A DNA stretch of 64,000 nt from Culex pipiens pallens (Eukaryota; Arthropoda; Insecta; Diptera; Culicidae): NCBI RefSeq assembly GCF_016801865.2, contig NC_068938.1, forward strand, positions 194,143,909-194,207,908, written 5' to 3'. Under the pieces are notes generated by a model. It saw only the letters and a list, made by a program, of their open reading frames with translations. It ran no database searches and was not told the DNA's origin. Below, one piece after another: positions 1 to 10,967 of the stretch; the first letter of the stretch is position 1, and every line of letters begins with the position of its first letter. A program made the position numbers and the translations under genes.

Positions 1-130
1 CTGCTGCTGCTCCGCGCCGACCCGACGTGCACAGTTCGAGTGCTCGTTCCAAAGTGACTTGCTTTTGCGAAATTTTCTGCTTAAATAGCGGCACAGCCGG
101 AGAACGGCACAAAAGGGGCGCGGTCTCGAA
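1..130 (-). promoter_or_regulatory. possible core promoter firing leftwards out of the window
   Basis: GC-rich stretch at the window edge. Read on the minus strand it has a TATA-like TATTTAAG (complement at 80-88) followed about 30 bases on by an initiator-like GTCACT near 53-59. This spacing fits an insect core promoter for a gene lying to the left of the window. It is a motif match only; no coding sequence is visible. Confidence 0.2.
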
Positions 131-2340
131 TGCATACGCTCGCTCTGATTGGTCATCTGTCCGATTTGTACTGAAAAATTACTCATTTTGATTGCATGTT
201 TTAAGTGCTTTAACTATGTTTAGTCAGACTATCTATGTAGTTAAATAATAGCTGAAGTCTTCTTCGTTCGATTGGTGGTCCAACCATCTGGATTGATTCA
301 CAGGGAAAAAAGATATAAGCGTTCAAAATGTCCCCTTTTTTAACGCTTAAAAGTGACGCTTTGGATCGAATTTCTGAACTGGCCCCCCAATATAGTAAGT
401 AAAGACATAGTCCTATGTCAAAAAATATTGCCATTACTTTCCTGAAAACCACTTGAACTGCTAGTTGAAAAAACTAGATTTTAATCGCTGAATTGCCCGC
501 GATCAACCAACACATCAGAGATGATGCTGCGAGCGAAGCTGTGACGGGAATTCACACCGACCGCCGCGGAAATCCAATGAAATGCAATATTTCGTCGCGC
601 ACTAAAACCGGAAACGTTTCGCGGGTTGTTTACACACGTTTTAACGCTTTTTGGCGCGTGATTCGTACATTTGATGGATCACGGGGTGGTAGTTTCAGGG
701 TTAATTGAAGATTTTATGAGTTTTTCGCGAGTTGTTTTTTTCCTGTTATTGATATTTATTAAATTTGAACAATAAAAAAAATAAAATTTTAATTTCAATA
801 ATAACACCCCTAGCGAAAAAATTTCAAACATGTGACGAGGATTCTCCCATCATACTTCCAGACCTGCATCCCGGCAGTGAGTGACATCAGCTCTATAAAT
901 TATTAACTTGTTTGGGCTAAACGTTTATTGCGCAAATGGCACGTCGCCGAAGCTGTTGTTGTTGTTTTGCTTTTTCGCAAAACATGTGTTGCACAGAAGG
1001 AAGGGAAGAAAAAAAGATGAATTAATAATAGGCTTAAAATTAACCTCCCAAGAGTATGAAGTCAACTGCACTCCAGGTTGGTCACTTCTTACGTGGAGTT
1101 TTTACTCAAACCAGGAACAATAAGAAGTGCATTTAACTGTGCTTGTGATGTGATAAGAAGGGAAGAAATGTCATGCTTGAGTAAATTTTTAAAGCGTCGT
1201 GAATAAATTTTGTATTTGAATAAAAAAAAAATCATGTTGCAAAAAAGTCATTTCCAAGATCTGACAACTTTTGTTTTTAACAGCAAATATTGTAACACTC
1301 TCAAATTGTCATGAGTCACAATTGTTGCTTGTTTTGCCATTTTTGTTACAAAATTAAAAAAAAATTAGTCACGTGAACCAGCCTGCTTGGATGATTTGAG
1401 TTGATTTTTTGTGACTGCCCAATATCAGAAAAAAATGATTCTTTTCAAATTGAAACCAATTAAATCTTATTTGACCTTTTCAAAAATCACTCCCACTTTT
1501 TTGGCCACTACAGAAAATAAAAGGGAAGTGAAATCCGGGAGGGACAAAAGCACGACGTGGAGGTGAGGTGCATAAAGTCTTTCGCTTTTTTTTCATCTTC
1601 AGAAGAAAGATCGTTGCTTTTTTTTGCTGGTATGTGTTGATGTTATAAGGTCGGGGAAAGGAAAAAGTTGGAATGCATGCAAGTGTGTGTGTTTATGTGT
1701 AGTGGTTGTGAATAAGAGGGGAAAAACTGGAGATGTTGAGCAGAGATATGCAACTGCACTGTCCTATCATGCCATTATCATCATCATCATCGTCTTTCAT
1801 AAAATGATTATGATGAGGCGTTACAGGCCTTGATGGACTATTTTTTCAAAAACTTTGAATAACTAAATGTATCATCTAGTAAATTAAAGCATTATTTATT
1901 TAAAACAACTTCCAAAACTTACTTCATAGCAGACTATTTTGGTTTACAAAATCTGTTGAAAGCCTTGAATAAAAAAAAACAGTTACCAGAGTTTTTTGAA
2001 GAAGCAGAGCAATCGACAAATAAGAAATTTCAATTTAAGTAGAATTGGATACAGAAATTTTAGAATCTAGAAAGAGTATAGAGTGATTTTGTTTCCTCGC
2101 AATCACGCATAATTTTTGATCAAAACCGGAAGCAAAATCAGAATATTTAAATTTGATGTGAGTCATTCGCCAAATCACATGAAATCGGAAAAAGTTACCC
2201 CGACCCTTCTTCCATATCTTTGAAACTGATCACAAAAGTGGTATTCTTTATAAGTTTTACAGAATTTTATGAAAAAGTTGTTTGAAATAGTGATGATTTT
2301 GACCATTTTTGACAAGTTTTTCGACAGTAAAAACTTTCAG
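131..2340. other. AT-rich intergenic stretch, nothing recognised
   Basis: No convincing coding frame, tRNA or bounded repeat is seen. It holds homopolymer A/T runs, a short ATC repeat near 1778-1795 and a slightly more GC-rich patch at 480-700. Short open frames here show no family features. Confidence 0.4.
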
Positions 2341-2346
2341 AAAAAA

Positions 2347-3492
2347 CGTTACTTAATCCACCGATGGTGGTTGGTGCCTTCCTCACAATTATGTACATAT
2401 TTGTTTCTGTAGCAAGGTCCTAAAAATTTTATCTAAATTTTACTTCTTACAACATATCTACATGGAGTATGGGGTCTAGAATCCCAAAAATCATTGGACG
2501 TAATAATAGAACAACACCTACAGGGCTGTTTCATGAAAATTGTTCACTTTCAATAGTTATATTACTTTAAAGATTTGTAAGCCTTTAGGCAGTAAAAAAA
2601 ATCTGTTCATTTTTCTCGGGAGCTTCAAATAAACAAAATCCCGGGAGCCATATCTCCGGATAGATCCGGACAACTTTTTCATCAAAATATTTGAGATCCG
2701 GCCTCTGAGATGTGTACAAATGACACTTAGGTGCTCATAACTTTTGATAGGGTTATCAGATCTTTAATCTTTTGGGCTTGTTGAAAAGGTCATTTGATTA
2801 CCTATCCAACGATGGGTCGCAAGATAGATCCGGATAACTTTTTCATCAACATATTTGAGATCCGGCCTCTGAAATGTGTACAAATGACACTTAGGTGCTC
2901 ATAACTTTTGATAGGGTTATCAGATCTTCAATCTTTTGGGCTTGTTGAAAAGGTCATTTGATAACCTATCCAAAGATGGGTCGCAAGATAGATCCGGATA
3001 ACTTTTTCATCAACATATTTGAGATCCGGCCTCTGAAATGTGTACAAATGACACTAAAGTGCTCATAACTTTTGATAGGGTTATCAGATCTTCAATGTTT
3101 TGGGCTCATTAGAAAGGTCTTTCAAATACCTTTCTAAAAATGTATGATCAGACGGGTTTTCTTACAAAAACCACACTTTTTACAATCTTTCAAACTTTAG
3201 CCAGAATCGTTTTTTTAGCATAACTTTTGAAATACTTAACAAAACTTCATAATAATTAATATAGGTCTTGTGAGACCCTAAGACGGATCAAATGAGATCA
3301 GAACGGCCCAAATCGGTTCAGCCAGTCCGGAGATCATCGAGTGCATTTTTTTCGGTGCACGCACAGGCATTTGCTCAGAATTTGATTCTGAGTCGATAGG
3401 TATACGTGAAGGTAGGTTTACGAGGTCGAATTAAGAAGTTCATTTTTCGAGTGATTTTATAGCCTTTCCCCAGTAAGGTGAGGAAGGCAAAA
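2347..3492 (-). mobile_element. family A element (copy A1), full-length looking
   Basis: One end reads AACGTTACTTAATCCACC then a GCCTTCCTCAC block; the other reads as the reverse of a GGCTATAAAATCAC segment and a second GTGAGGAAGGC block. The same end sequences recur at 4717-5252, 10968-11935, 13586-14340 and 35847-36625, so this is a dispersed non-autonomous element. The terminal GCCTTCCTCAC / GTGAGGAAGGC pair forms short inverted repeats. No transposase frame is present. I recall this type as abundant in Culex, but no search was made. Confidence 0.7.
2655..3130. repeat. tandem repeat, about 165-bp unit, three copies, inside A1
   Basis: The block starting GATCCGGA(C/T)AACTTTTTC recurs at about 2663, 2826 and 2992. 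Each unit ends in a segment containing GATAGGGTTATCAGATCTT. The third unit drifts towards its end. The same unit, inverted, is present about twice in the A element at 35.8-36.6 kb. Confidence 0.8.
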
Positions 3493-4410
3493 ACACTTTC
3501 AAAAGCACACGATTGCGTTTTACTGTTATAACTAAGAAAAACTTTTTTTTCGTAAAATTCTGATACAAACTCATGAAGAAGAATTTTAAAATCGTTTAAA
3601 TTTTTCTAACGTTCACCTATTTGTTCTCTTACAATTTTTTTTAAATAATTTTTAAAAGTATAATTAAATTTGGAATCGAAAAGTACCAATCCATTGTTTC
3701 GATAAAATGCACCAATTTCAAGTTATAGCCATTTGAGGGTTAACATTCAATCGACTTCTTTTCCCAGTCACGACGTTCTACCAGGATTCTTGCAGAGTTC
3801 TTACATAGCTGGATATTCTTACAGCATTCTAGCAGAAATGTTGCAGAAATCAGCTCTGCTAGAATATTTCGTGACCGGGTTCGATTGTAAATTTGTTTCT
3901 TGAAAAATATATTTCAAAAATACATTTCCATGACCAATAAATTGCTATTGTTTTGTGAAATTGATAAAAAAAAGTTAATTAAGTAAAAAAATGATATGAA
4001 AAAAATCAGCATTAATTAACCTGAAAAAATGTGTTTCATACAATATGATTCAATCATATTGTATGAAAAAAAAAACTGTCTACTTTCCGATTTAAATCTT
4101 ATTGTAAATATCTTCTAACTTTTGACGTTTTCAAATTATTAGTTTTTAATTAAAAAAACATTCCAAATCAAAGAGATTATTATAAATTGCAGACATTACA
4201 AATAAATTGAAAAATTTAGAAACTTCAAATAAAGTAGTTGACCAAATGGTAACTTTTTTATCCAAAACTTTTACGTATTTTTTTTTTCAAACTATGATCC
4301 TACATTACAAACTGACCAGTTTTGAGTACAAGTTGTTGCTTTTAGGCAATAATATTATTTATTCCCTCCGATTTTATGAGAAATTTTGAATTGGGTTGGG
4401 AAAGAAAGTA
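3493..4410. other. AT-rich spacer with a possible small MITE and a palindrome
   Basis: A possible 140-bp MITE lies at about 3749-3890: ATCGA...CCCAGTCACGA on the left mirrors TCGTGACCGGGTTCGAT on the right. A 35-bp palindrome lies at 4034-4068. The rest is low-complexity A/T with no gene. Confidence 0.4.
4034..4068. repeat. 35-bp perfect palindrome
   Basis: Arms of 17 bp (TTTCATACAATATGATT and its complement) flank a single central C. It is not inside any recognised element and could extrude as a hairpin; it may be the remnant of a foldback MITE. Confidence 0.85.
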
Positions 4411-4413
4411 ATA

Positions 4414-5500
4414 ACGTCATGATTCGAATTCCCGGACGCTTCGAAACCCGGACACTTCATCTTGTTTTATCAATTATTTGGATATAGGTTCGCATTATGA
4501 ATGTCAAAACTGTTTTATTTGATGAATTCCAACATGTACTTTCATTTAAAGTTTGTTTGAACGCTGTAGTTAATGCCAAAACAATTTAATACAATGAAAT
4601 GAAAAGTTTACCAAAAATGCGAAACATTTCACTTGAAATATTTCATAGGCGTTCGAAGCACCGGGAAGGCAAAGTAGAATTTTATGGTTTCGATTTCCTT
4701 AAATTCTAGCAATTTTTGCCTTCCTCACCTCACTGAGGCAAGGCTATAAAATCACTCGAAAAATGAACTTCTTAAATACGACTCCTAGTTATACCTTCAC
4801 GTATACCTATCGACTCAGAATCAAATTCTGAACAAATGTCTGTGGGGATGTGTGTAGACACGATTTTTTTCCACACGATTATCTCAGAACTGACTGAACT
4901 GATTTTGGCCGGATCCGCCTTATTCTGTTCGTTTTGGGGTCCCCTAAGACCCTATTGAATTTTATTCTATTTAGTCAAGTATTTAAAAAGTTATGCCAAG
5001 AAAAAGATTTTTGTTGATACAAAAAAGGGTGATTTTTTGCCTAACCTCAAAAGACCGGGTCTTTTTGTTTACGTGCGAGAGTCGCGCCAGATGCGAAACG
5101 CCCGGTTGCCACATTGCTTCAAATGAGAGTCTGCATGTTTTCTGGAAAAGTCTGTATAAGGTATATATTTTTTTCATAAACTTATTTTCATTATTACTTT
5201 TTAAATGTGAGGAAGGCACCACCCACCTAATGGTGGATTAAGAAACGTTTTTAATATAAAATATCGATTGTTTTGATGTTAACAGCTTATTTTAGACCTA
5301 AAGAATGCCATTCACTAACATTTCAGTCCAAATTTGTGCGGATTCATAAGTAAAATCGAGTGTCCGGAATTCGAAGCAAAAGTGTCCGGATTTCGAATCA
5401 GCTTTTATCAGTGTCCGGGATTCAAAGCACAACAAGTCATTTTAATTTTATAATTCTGATAAAAAAATGTTAGAAAAGACATGTTGCATGCATTTTGCAT
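4414..5500 (+). mobile_element. family B MITE (copy B1), 3' truncated, carrying a nested A element
   Basis: Starts at ACGTCATGATTCGAA directly after a TA. The sequence matches copies at 8702-9698, 9945-10618 and 12910-13583. The body carries the family's repeated short phrases GTGTCCGG and TTCGAA. The right terminus is lost near 5500. Family A copy A2 interrupts it at 4717-5252. Confidence 0.8.
4717..5252 (+). mobile_element. family A element (copy A2), nested in B1
   Basis: Opens with GCCTTCCTCACCTCACTG and closes with GGTGGATTAAGAAACG, the two ends of family A. It lacks the 165-bp tandem repeats seen in A1. Flanking B1 sequence rejoins cleanly when compared with intact B copies, so A2 inserted after B1. 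Confidence 0.75.
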
Positions 5501-5648
5501 TTTTTTAAATAAAATTTGAATTGACCTTATCCTGAAAAGCTCTACAATAAAGATAAATTTAATAAAAGTAAAAAAAGTATTCAAAAAAAATTTGTGTTCT
5601 TAAAAGCAGAGCTACGATTTTTTGTAGGCTGTAAGAATTGAAACTAAT

Positions 5649-6510
5649 GAGAGTGCAAAAGGAGCGCGTGGTCGTAAAAATATTCGGAGTGAAAAGTGAT
5701 TTTTTTTGTGTGTGCCTTTTGTTTCGCATTTTTGTCGTGTATTGTGTGCTGCGAGGAGAAGATTGCCCTCTGAAAATGCAGCGTCATCAGTGAATAATTG
5801 ACAAAGGGAGCGCGTGGTCGTGAAAAATATTCGGAGTGCAAAGTGATTTTTTTTGTGATTTTCAAAGCCCTTCCTATATCATCGTTGATCGGAAGGCACG
5901 GCGTCGGGTGGATTGTGTTTAAATTTTTCGAATAAGGTTTTATTTTTTGCGGTGAAAAAGCCATTTCTATATAATAAACGAAGGACGCACTGACAATTTG
6001 GATCGTTGAGTTAATAGTGGAGCAAAATAACTGTGTGTGAGTGAGTTTGTGTGTTAACCAGAAAGACCTTCTCATAGCCTCGTTGCTCGGAAGGCTCGCC
6101 GACGGGTCTGTTATGAAAGTCCTCCCCATAGCGTCGTAGCTCGGGAGGCATCGAAAAACCAATACCTTATCCTACTAACCCAAAAAAAAATTAATCACGT
6201 GATGCTTGAAGGAGATGCTGTGGATTCAACGGTCTCAAGCGGTATCAACAAGTATATAGCGAAAAACTATGTGCTTGATGAGTCTGCAACTTTAACTATC
6301 GGACTAACATTCCTCCCTTTCGTTGAACTGCAGGCTTCTTGGGAGGGCGCCGGTATTGACTAATAAAGTAGGGATCTTCAGAGGTTAAACAGTGAACGGA
6401 TGGTTTGCTCCCACTGATCATTTTTGATTCATTGTTTAACTTCAGCTGATCTGTCAATAACGGAGTAGCAGCTCATTGGCAGTCAACCATGCTCATGCTC
6501 ATGCTCATGC
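5649..6510 (+). mobile_element. retroposon with CATGCT tail and RNA-hairpin repeats (copy N1)
   Basis: Flanked by a 19-bp direct repeat with one mismatch (5630-5648 and 6511-6529), a target duplication typical of LINE-mobilised retroposons. The 3' end is a short CATGCT microsatellite. Inside are three hairpins: 5869-5896, 6067-6094 and 6121-6148, each with a conserved TCGT loop. The 5' part contains a direct repeat of about 50 bp (about 5658-5710 and 5806-5858). A 172-codon minus-strand open frame across it looks like chance. A second copy lies at 41986-42884. Confidence 0.8.
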
Positions 6511-6733
6511 TGTAAGAATTGAAGCTAATCATATTATTTAGCAAAAACTTTAGAAAGTTAAAAAAAGAAACACTAGTGACAACTCAATACACGAAAAAGC
6601 GTAATGATTATGTTAGGAGGTTATAATTAGGCCTGAATAAATCATTAGAATATTTTTTTAAAATGAAACTAATCAAGATAATTTCAAAACACGAAAATAA
6701 AAACAAAGGAAATAATGTTGTTAGTAGAAGAAA

Positions 6734-7041
6734 AAGTAAAAAAAAAAGTAAATCTTTCCAAGTTCCTGAGGGGAACACCCTTGAAGAGTATCGGGGCCGG
6801 CATTTACAAAGCGGATTCAGTGGCAGTTTCATTCTCAACTTAATGTTAACATGTTAAGGTTAATGTTAACATTCCATAGGTCGCCTCCCTAAGGTGTCGT
6901 GATAAGGTCCAGTTTGTGACGATACACTACCTTCCCTTTACTAAGCAATCGATTCCAGTTGTGTTGGTCCGAGCCGGGATTTGAACCCCGATCTACCGCT
7001 TACGAGGCGGAAGCGTTACCACTGGGCTACGTGGCTTGGTC
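6734..7041 (-). mobile_element. tRNA-derived SINE
   Basis: Flanked by perfect 13-bp direct repeats TTAGTAGAAGAAA (6721-6733 and 7042-7054). Read on the minus strand, the 5' end is tRNA-like: an A box TAGCCCAGTGGT near 7025, an anticodon-type stem-loop with loop CTCGTAA, and a B box GGTTCAAATCC near 6975. The acceptor stem does not pair, so it is not a functional tRNA gene. The 3' end has TTAACATT repeats, then an A-rich/T-rich tail next to the left target duplication. Confidence 0.85.
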
Positions 7042-7054
7042 TTAGTAGAAGAAA

Positions 7055-7310
7055 GGTTTCTCAAAATGGTCCTTTAAAAAATAAAAAAGACAGTAGAGGG
7101 TTAACTTGAAAATTGAACGAACAAAAACACGATCATGTGCGATCAGAGTTCTTCTTTCTTCTCAAATTTTGCAATGAAAACTCCTCTCTTTTCAATATAA
7201 ATTTTTCTTATAGTTTTTCAGCGCCAGTGTCTTTCTTGCTTTTCTTTTCGTATCACACTCTTGCCATGCAGAGGGCGCGGGCAGCATAATTTCAAAGACA
7301 CTGAACCATA
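7055..7310. other. AT-rich spacer with a repeat fragment
   Basis: The start (about 7050-7110) resembles part of the repeat at 61.0-62.1 kb (phrases CTCAAAATG and CAGTAGAGGGTTAAC). A pyrimidine-rich tract ending in a potential splice acceptor (TGCCATGCAG, near 7271) leads into the candidate exon. Confidence 0.3.
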
Positions 7311-7476
7311 ATGACGACGCCGACGATGATGACGGTGGCGGTCTCGGAGGTCTGCGAGTGTGGATGGAAAAACCGGTTCACACGCGATGATGATGCTCTC
7401 GCCGTGGATGCCTTGCCGTTTGACCTAGCCCTCAACTGCCATGACTGCACTCAGCAGTTCATGCCAGTTCTCGCAG
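7311..7476 (+). CDS. candidate small coding exon, unknown product
   Basis: An open frame runs from ATG at 7311 for 55 codons to a good donor (G|GTAAGG at 7477). If unspliced it ends four codons later. A possible acceptor lies upstream near 7271. The peptide begins MTTPTMMTVAV and has paired cysteines, CECGWKNRF and, about 30 residues on, NCHDCTQQF, a spacing reminiscent of a small metal-binding knuckle. GC content is well above the surroundings. No family was recognised and no partner exon was found, so this could be chance in a GC-rich patch. Confidence 0.25.
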
Positions 7477-8699
7477 GTAAGGCAACATAAACTTGCGCGA
7501 GCTTTTCTTTCACGTGCAGTTTTTTCCAGAGTGTGGGAGGGTGATTTGCTAGTTGTTGAACAATTCTAGATTTAGTTTAAAACTATTTTTAAGGAAAATT
7601 CACAAAAAAATGCTAAGTAAATTTTCAAAATTCTCAATTTTATTTAAAATGATTTGGCAAAAAATATTTTTGTATTTTTTTGAAAGAGATAAAATTGCAA
7701 AGTTCAGTCCATTATTTTGCCAACATTTTCATAACATTTGTTTAAAAAAAAAAATGGTTTGATTGTTTTCAAATTTGAAAAGAATTTTAAAAATTACCCT
7801 CTCTAACATGCAACTTCCCGAGAAAGAGCCTACAAACTTTGAAATATCATCATCAGCGACTCACATCTCCGAGACTTCCACGCAAGCAGTGCTTAGGCCA
7901 AGGTAGAAGAACTCGCGCTTTGAGAACTTGACCTGGGTCGTGTTCAACGTGCCGGTCACTGCCTTAGTGAGATGCGATCATCATCGGAAAGAGTATTGGT
8001 GCGGAGTATTAGCCTCCACTTCATATCATATGTGAGAGAATGCAAATATAGAAAGATAGAAGAAAACAAAAAAGTTACATTATATCTATGGGCAAGAACA
8101 ATTTGCTGGGTAACAAAAAACATTTTAATGGCGTTTTTTTGCTGTTGCTAGTTGCTGCTCATGGAAAGGCTATAAACCTTGCTATTTTAAGCGATTTCTT
8201 AGACATTGGGGTTGCCTATTTGTTTGTTTAGTAGCACGTCAGCGAGCATCGAGCTTGTTTTTTTGCTACTTTAGCCTGAAATATTCCTCATTAGTTTAGC
8301 CTACTGCCATATGTGGCTAATCGAAGTTATTTTTCTTCTATCTCAATTTGTGTCGTGTCAATCTAGTCAAATACTGTCTTAATCAACTAATAGTGAACTC
8401 GGTTTTCCTCCAAATCATACGATTATTTTTTTACCAAATTGAAAGTAGAATCGATTGATGCACATTTTTGGTTGAAAATAGTTTTCTTGTGTGTTGCAAA
8501 TTTAAAAACTTACCTAAGCTCATATTTTTATGTTTGATTTAACCTACATCGACTCTACCAAGTTGAGTTAATACGACAGGTGCTGAAATAATCGAATTTC
8601 GCTAAAGGTTGCATACATGTCATTTTTCAATTCCGAAAAAAACCTTTCAATAAAGTTTTTCAAACTTGTTCACAAATCTTAATCGATTATTATTTTGGA
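7477..8699. other. intergenic, nothing recognised
   Basis: AT-rich with one GC-richer patch at about 7850-8020 that is not coding in any frame. No bounded repeat found. Confidence 0.4.
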
Positions 8700-8701
8700 T
8701 A

Positions 8702-9698
8702 ACGTCATGATTCGAAATCCGGACACTTAGTAGCATATATTTTTTTTATAGCATGCAAATCATCAGGATGTAGTGTAAACAACCAGTTTTAAAAGAATGG
8801 ATGCAAAATATGTCTTTTCTAAAAAAAATCACCAGAATTTGAAAATTAAAATGACTTGTTGTGCTTCGAATCCCGGACACTGATAAAAGCTGATTCGAAA
8901 TCCGGACACTTTTGCTTCGAATTCCGGACACTCAATTATGCTTATGTTGTTGGTGTTTATTTTATTAACGTGACTTTAACCTAATTTTTTTGCTTATGAA
9001 TTGCACAAATTTGGACTGAAATGTTTTTTTTTTTTGTTCATAACTTATTTATTAGGTCCTTTTAGGTGCTGTGACCAGGTTAGGACCGAGGATCAATAGT
9101 ACAAAAAATAATAAAAGAAAAGAAAAAAAACCGTAACTGAATTAGATGATCATTTTCTCGTGCCATGTGTCAGCAAGTGTGCGATCACATCAATCTGTTC
9201 CTCGGGTGTCTTGCACTGGCTCAAGCGAGCTCTGTATTCTCGGTAAATGGTCCACAGCTCCGACTCGCTGTACAGCTTCCGTTCGCCTTGTTGCTCCTTC
9301 GGGGTTGCACCGGCGCCGGCGCAGGACTGAAATGTTAGTGAACGGCATTCTTTAGATCTCAAATAAGCTGTTAACATCAAAACAATCGATATTTTATATA
9401 AAAATTTGCTAGAATTTAAGGAAATCATAGCCATAAATTTCTGCTTTGCCATCCTGGTGCTTCGGACGCCTATGAAATATTTCAGTGAAATGTTTCGCAT
9501 TTTTGGTAAACTTATAATTTTATTTTATTGTTTTGGCATCAACTACAGCGTTCAAACAAAGTTTAAATGAAAGTTGATGTTAGAATTCATCAAATAACAC
9601 AGTTTTTACATTCATAATGCGAACTTATATCCAAATAATTGATAGAACAAGATGAGGTGACCGGGTTTCGAAACGTTCGGGGATTCGAATCATGACGT
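8702..9698 (-). mobile_element. family B MITE (copy B2) with nested LINE tail
   Basis: Inverted ends ACGTCATGATTCGAA and TTCGAATCATGACGT define it. TA flanks the left end (8700-8701); the right flank has diverged. Interior matches B3 and B4 except for a 298-bp insertion at 9026-9323. Confidence 0.85.
9026..9323 (-). mobile_element. 5'-truncated non-LTR retrotransposon (ORF C-terminus + poly-A)
   Basis: Perfect 13-bp target duplications GGACTGAAATGTT (9013-9025 and 9324-9336) flank an insert that begins with a T-run on the plus strand, the poly-A tail of a minus-strand insertion. The minus strand encodes an open C-terminal peptide of about 57 residues, including ELWTIYREYRARLSQCKT and ending LLTHGTRK at a stop (9150). 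This looks like the end of a LINE ORF2; the clade is not determined. It fills a site that is empty in B3 and B4. Confidence 0.8.
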
Positions 9699-9944
9699 TG
9701 CCTCTGATTAGTTTGCAATTCTTCGTATCAGCCATCATGACCTACGACACTATTTTTCTGTAGAACTTTTTATTGTTTTTTTCAGTAAAGAACAGTTAAA
9801 GAAAGTGCAGATGAAAATTAAAGAATTTTTGAATATGATAATTTGTTATTACATAAACGATAAAAAGCGACTCCTAACCCTTAACCGATTTCGTTCAAAA
9901 TCTTCAGTTACTTATTATTGCCTAAGGAATCGAATCAGGGGGAA
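9699..9944. other. short AT-rich spacer between B2 and B3
   Basis: No feature seen; an open frame starting at 9805 runs on into element B3 and is not credible as a gene. Confidence 0.4.
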
Positions 9945-10618
9945 ACGTCATGATTCGAATTCCCGGACGCTTCGAACTCCGGACACCTCTTCTTGTTTTA
10001 TCAATTATTTGGATATAAGTTCGCATTATAAATGTCAAAAATGGGTTATTTGATGAATTCTAACATAAACTTTCCTTAATAGTTTGCTTGAACGCTGGAG
10101 TTAATGTCAAAACAATAAAATAAAATAAAATTATAAGATTACCATAAATGCGAAACATTTCACGTGAAATATTTCATAGGCGTCCGAAGCACCGGGAAGG
10201 CAAATCAGATATTTATGGTTTTGATTTCCTTAAATTCAAGCAAATTTTTATATAAAATATCGATTGTTTTTATATTAACAGCTTATTTGAGACCTAAAGA
10301 ATGCCATTCACTAACATTTTAGTCCAAATTTGTGCGATTCATTAGCAAAAACGAGTGTCCGGAATTCGACGCAAAAGTGTCCGGATTTCGAATCAGCTTT
10401 TATAGGTGTCCGGGATTCAAAGCACAGCAAGTCATTTTAATTTTCAAATTCTGATGAAAAATTGTTAGAAAAGACACATTTTGCACGCATTCTCTTAAAA
10501 CTGACTGTTAATACTACATCCTGATGATATTTCTACATTTCCAACTTATTACATGATTTTTTGTCAGCTATAACAAAAACGATATGCTACGAAGTGTCCG
10601 GATTTCGAATCATGACGT
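9945..10618 (+). mobile_element. family B MITE (copy B3), uninterrupted reference copy
   Basis: 674 bp from ACGTCATGATTCGAATTCC to TTCGAATCATGACGT, with TA following the right end. It has no insertion and serves as reference for the other copies. There is no transposase. Ends and TA duplication suggest Tc1/mariner-type mobilisation. Confidence 0.85.
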
Positions 10619-10657
10619 TATTCCTGATGTCGATTTTTTTCTACTGTCACCCTAATG

Positions 10658-10855
10658 CAGGCCTGCCCAACCTTTTTGGCTCAATTTTCACATTTTTGAT
10701 CGTCAAAATTACAATTGTTATTTTTTTTTTGGAAAAGTTATGTTCACTGGTCATCTGAGAACCGATTCCATCAAAGAAACCATAACAAAAATTAACAATT
10801 GTAATTTTGACGATCAAAAATGTGAAAATTGAGCCGAAAAGGTTGGGAAGGCCTG
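10658..10855. mobile_element. hAT-type MITE, 198 bp
   Basis: Perfect 8-bp target duplications CCCTAATG (10650-10657, 10856-10863). Terminal inverted repeats begin CAGGCCT and extend nearly 100 bp with few mismatches, so the whole element folds on itself. Confidence 0.9.
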
Positions 10856-10967
10856 CCCTAATGTATAGTTTGTTTTGTCACATGTATTTTTATGATTTTT
10901 ACAGAAGCACTGTTTCTTGCAAATTTACGATTGAAAGTGTGTTAAATAATATGTTTTAGTCACATAG

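Noticed and set aside
2655..3130. CRISPR-like array
   Set aside because: Units are 165 bp, contiguous and without distinct spacers; it is a tandem repeat inside a eukaryotic mobile element.
5644..6162. 172-codon open frame on the minus strand
   Set aside because: Lies antisense to the N1 retroposon, has biased low-complexity composition and starts and ends without relation to any gene signal; copy N2 does not keep it open.
6960..7040. tRNA-Thr-like gene on the minus strand
   Set aside because: A and B boxes are good, but the acceptor stem does not pair and the sequence sits inside a unit with 13-bp target duplications, so it is the head of a SINE.
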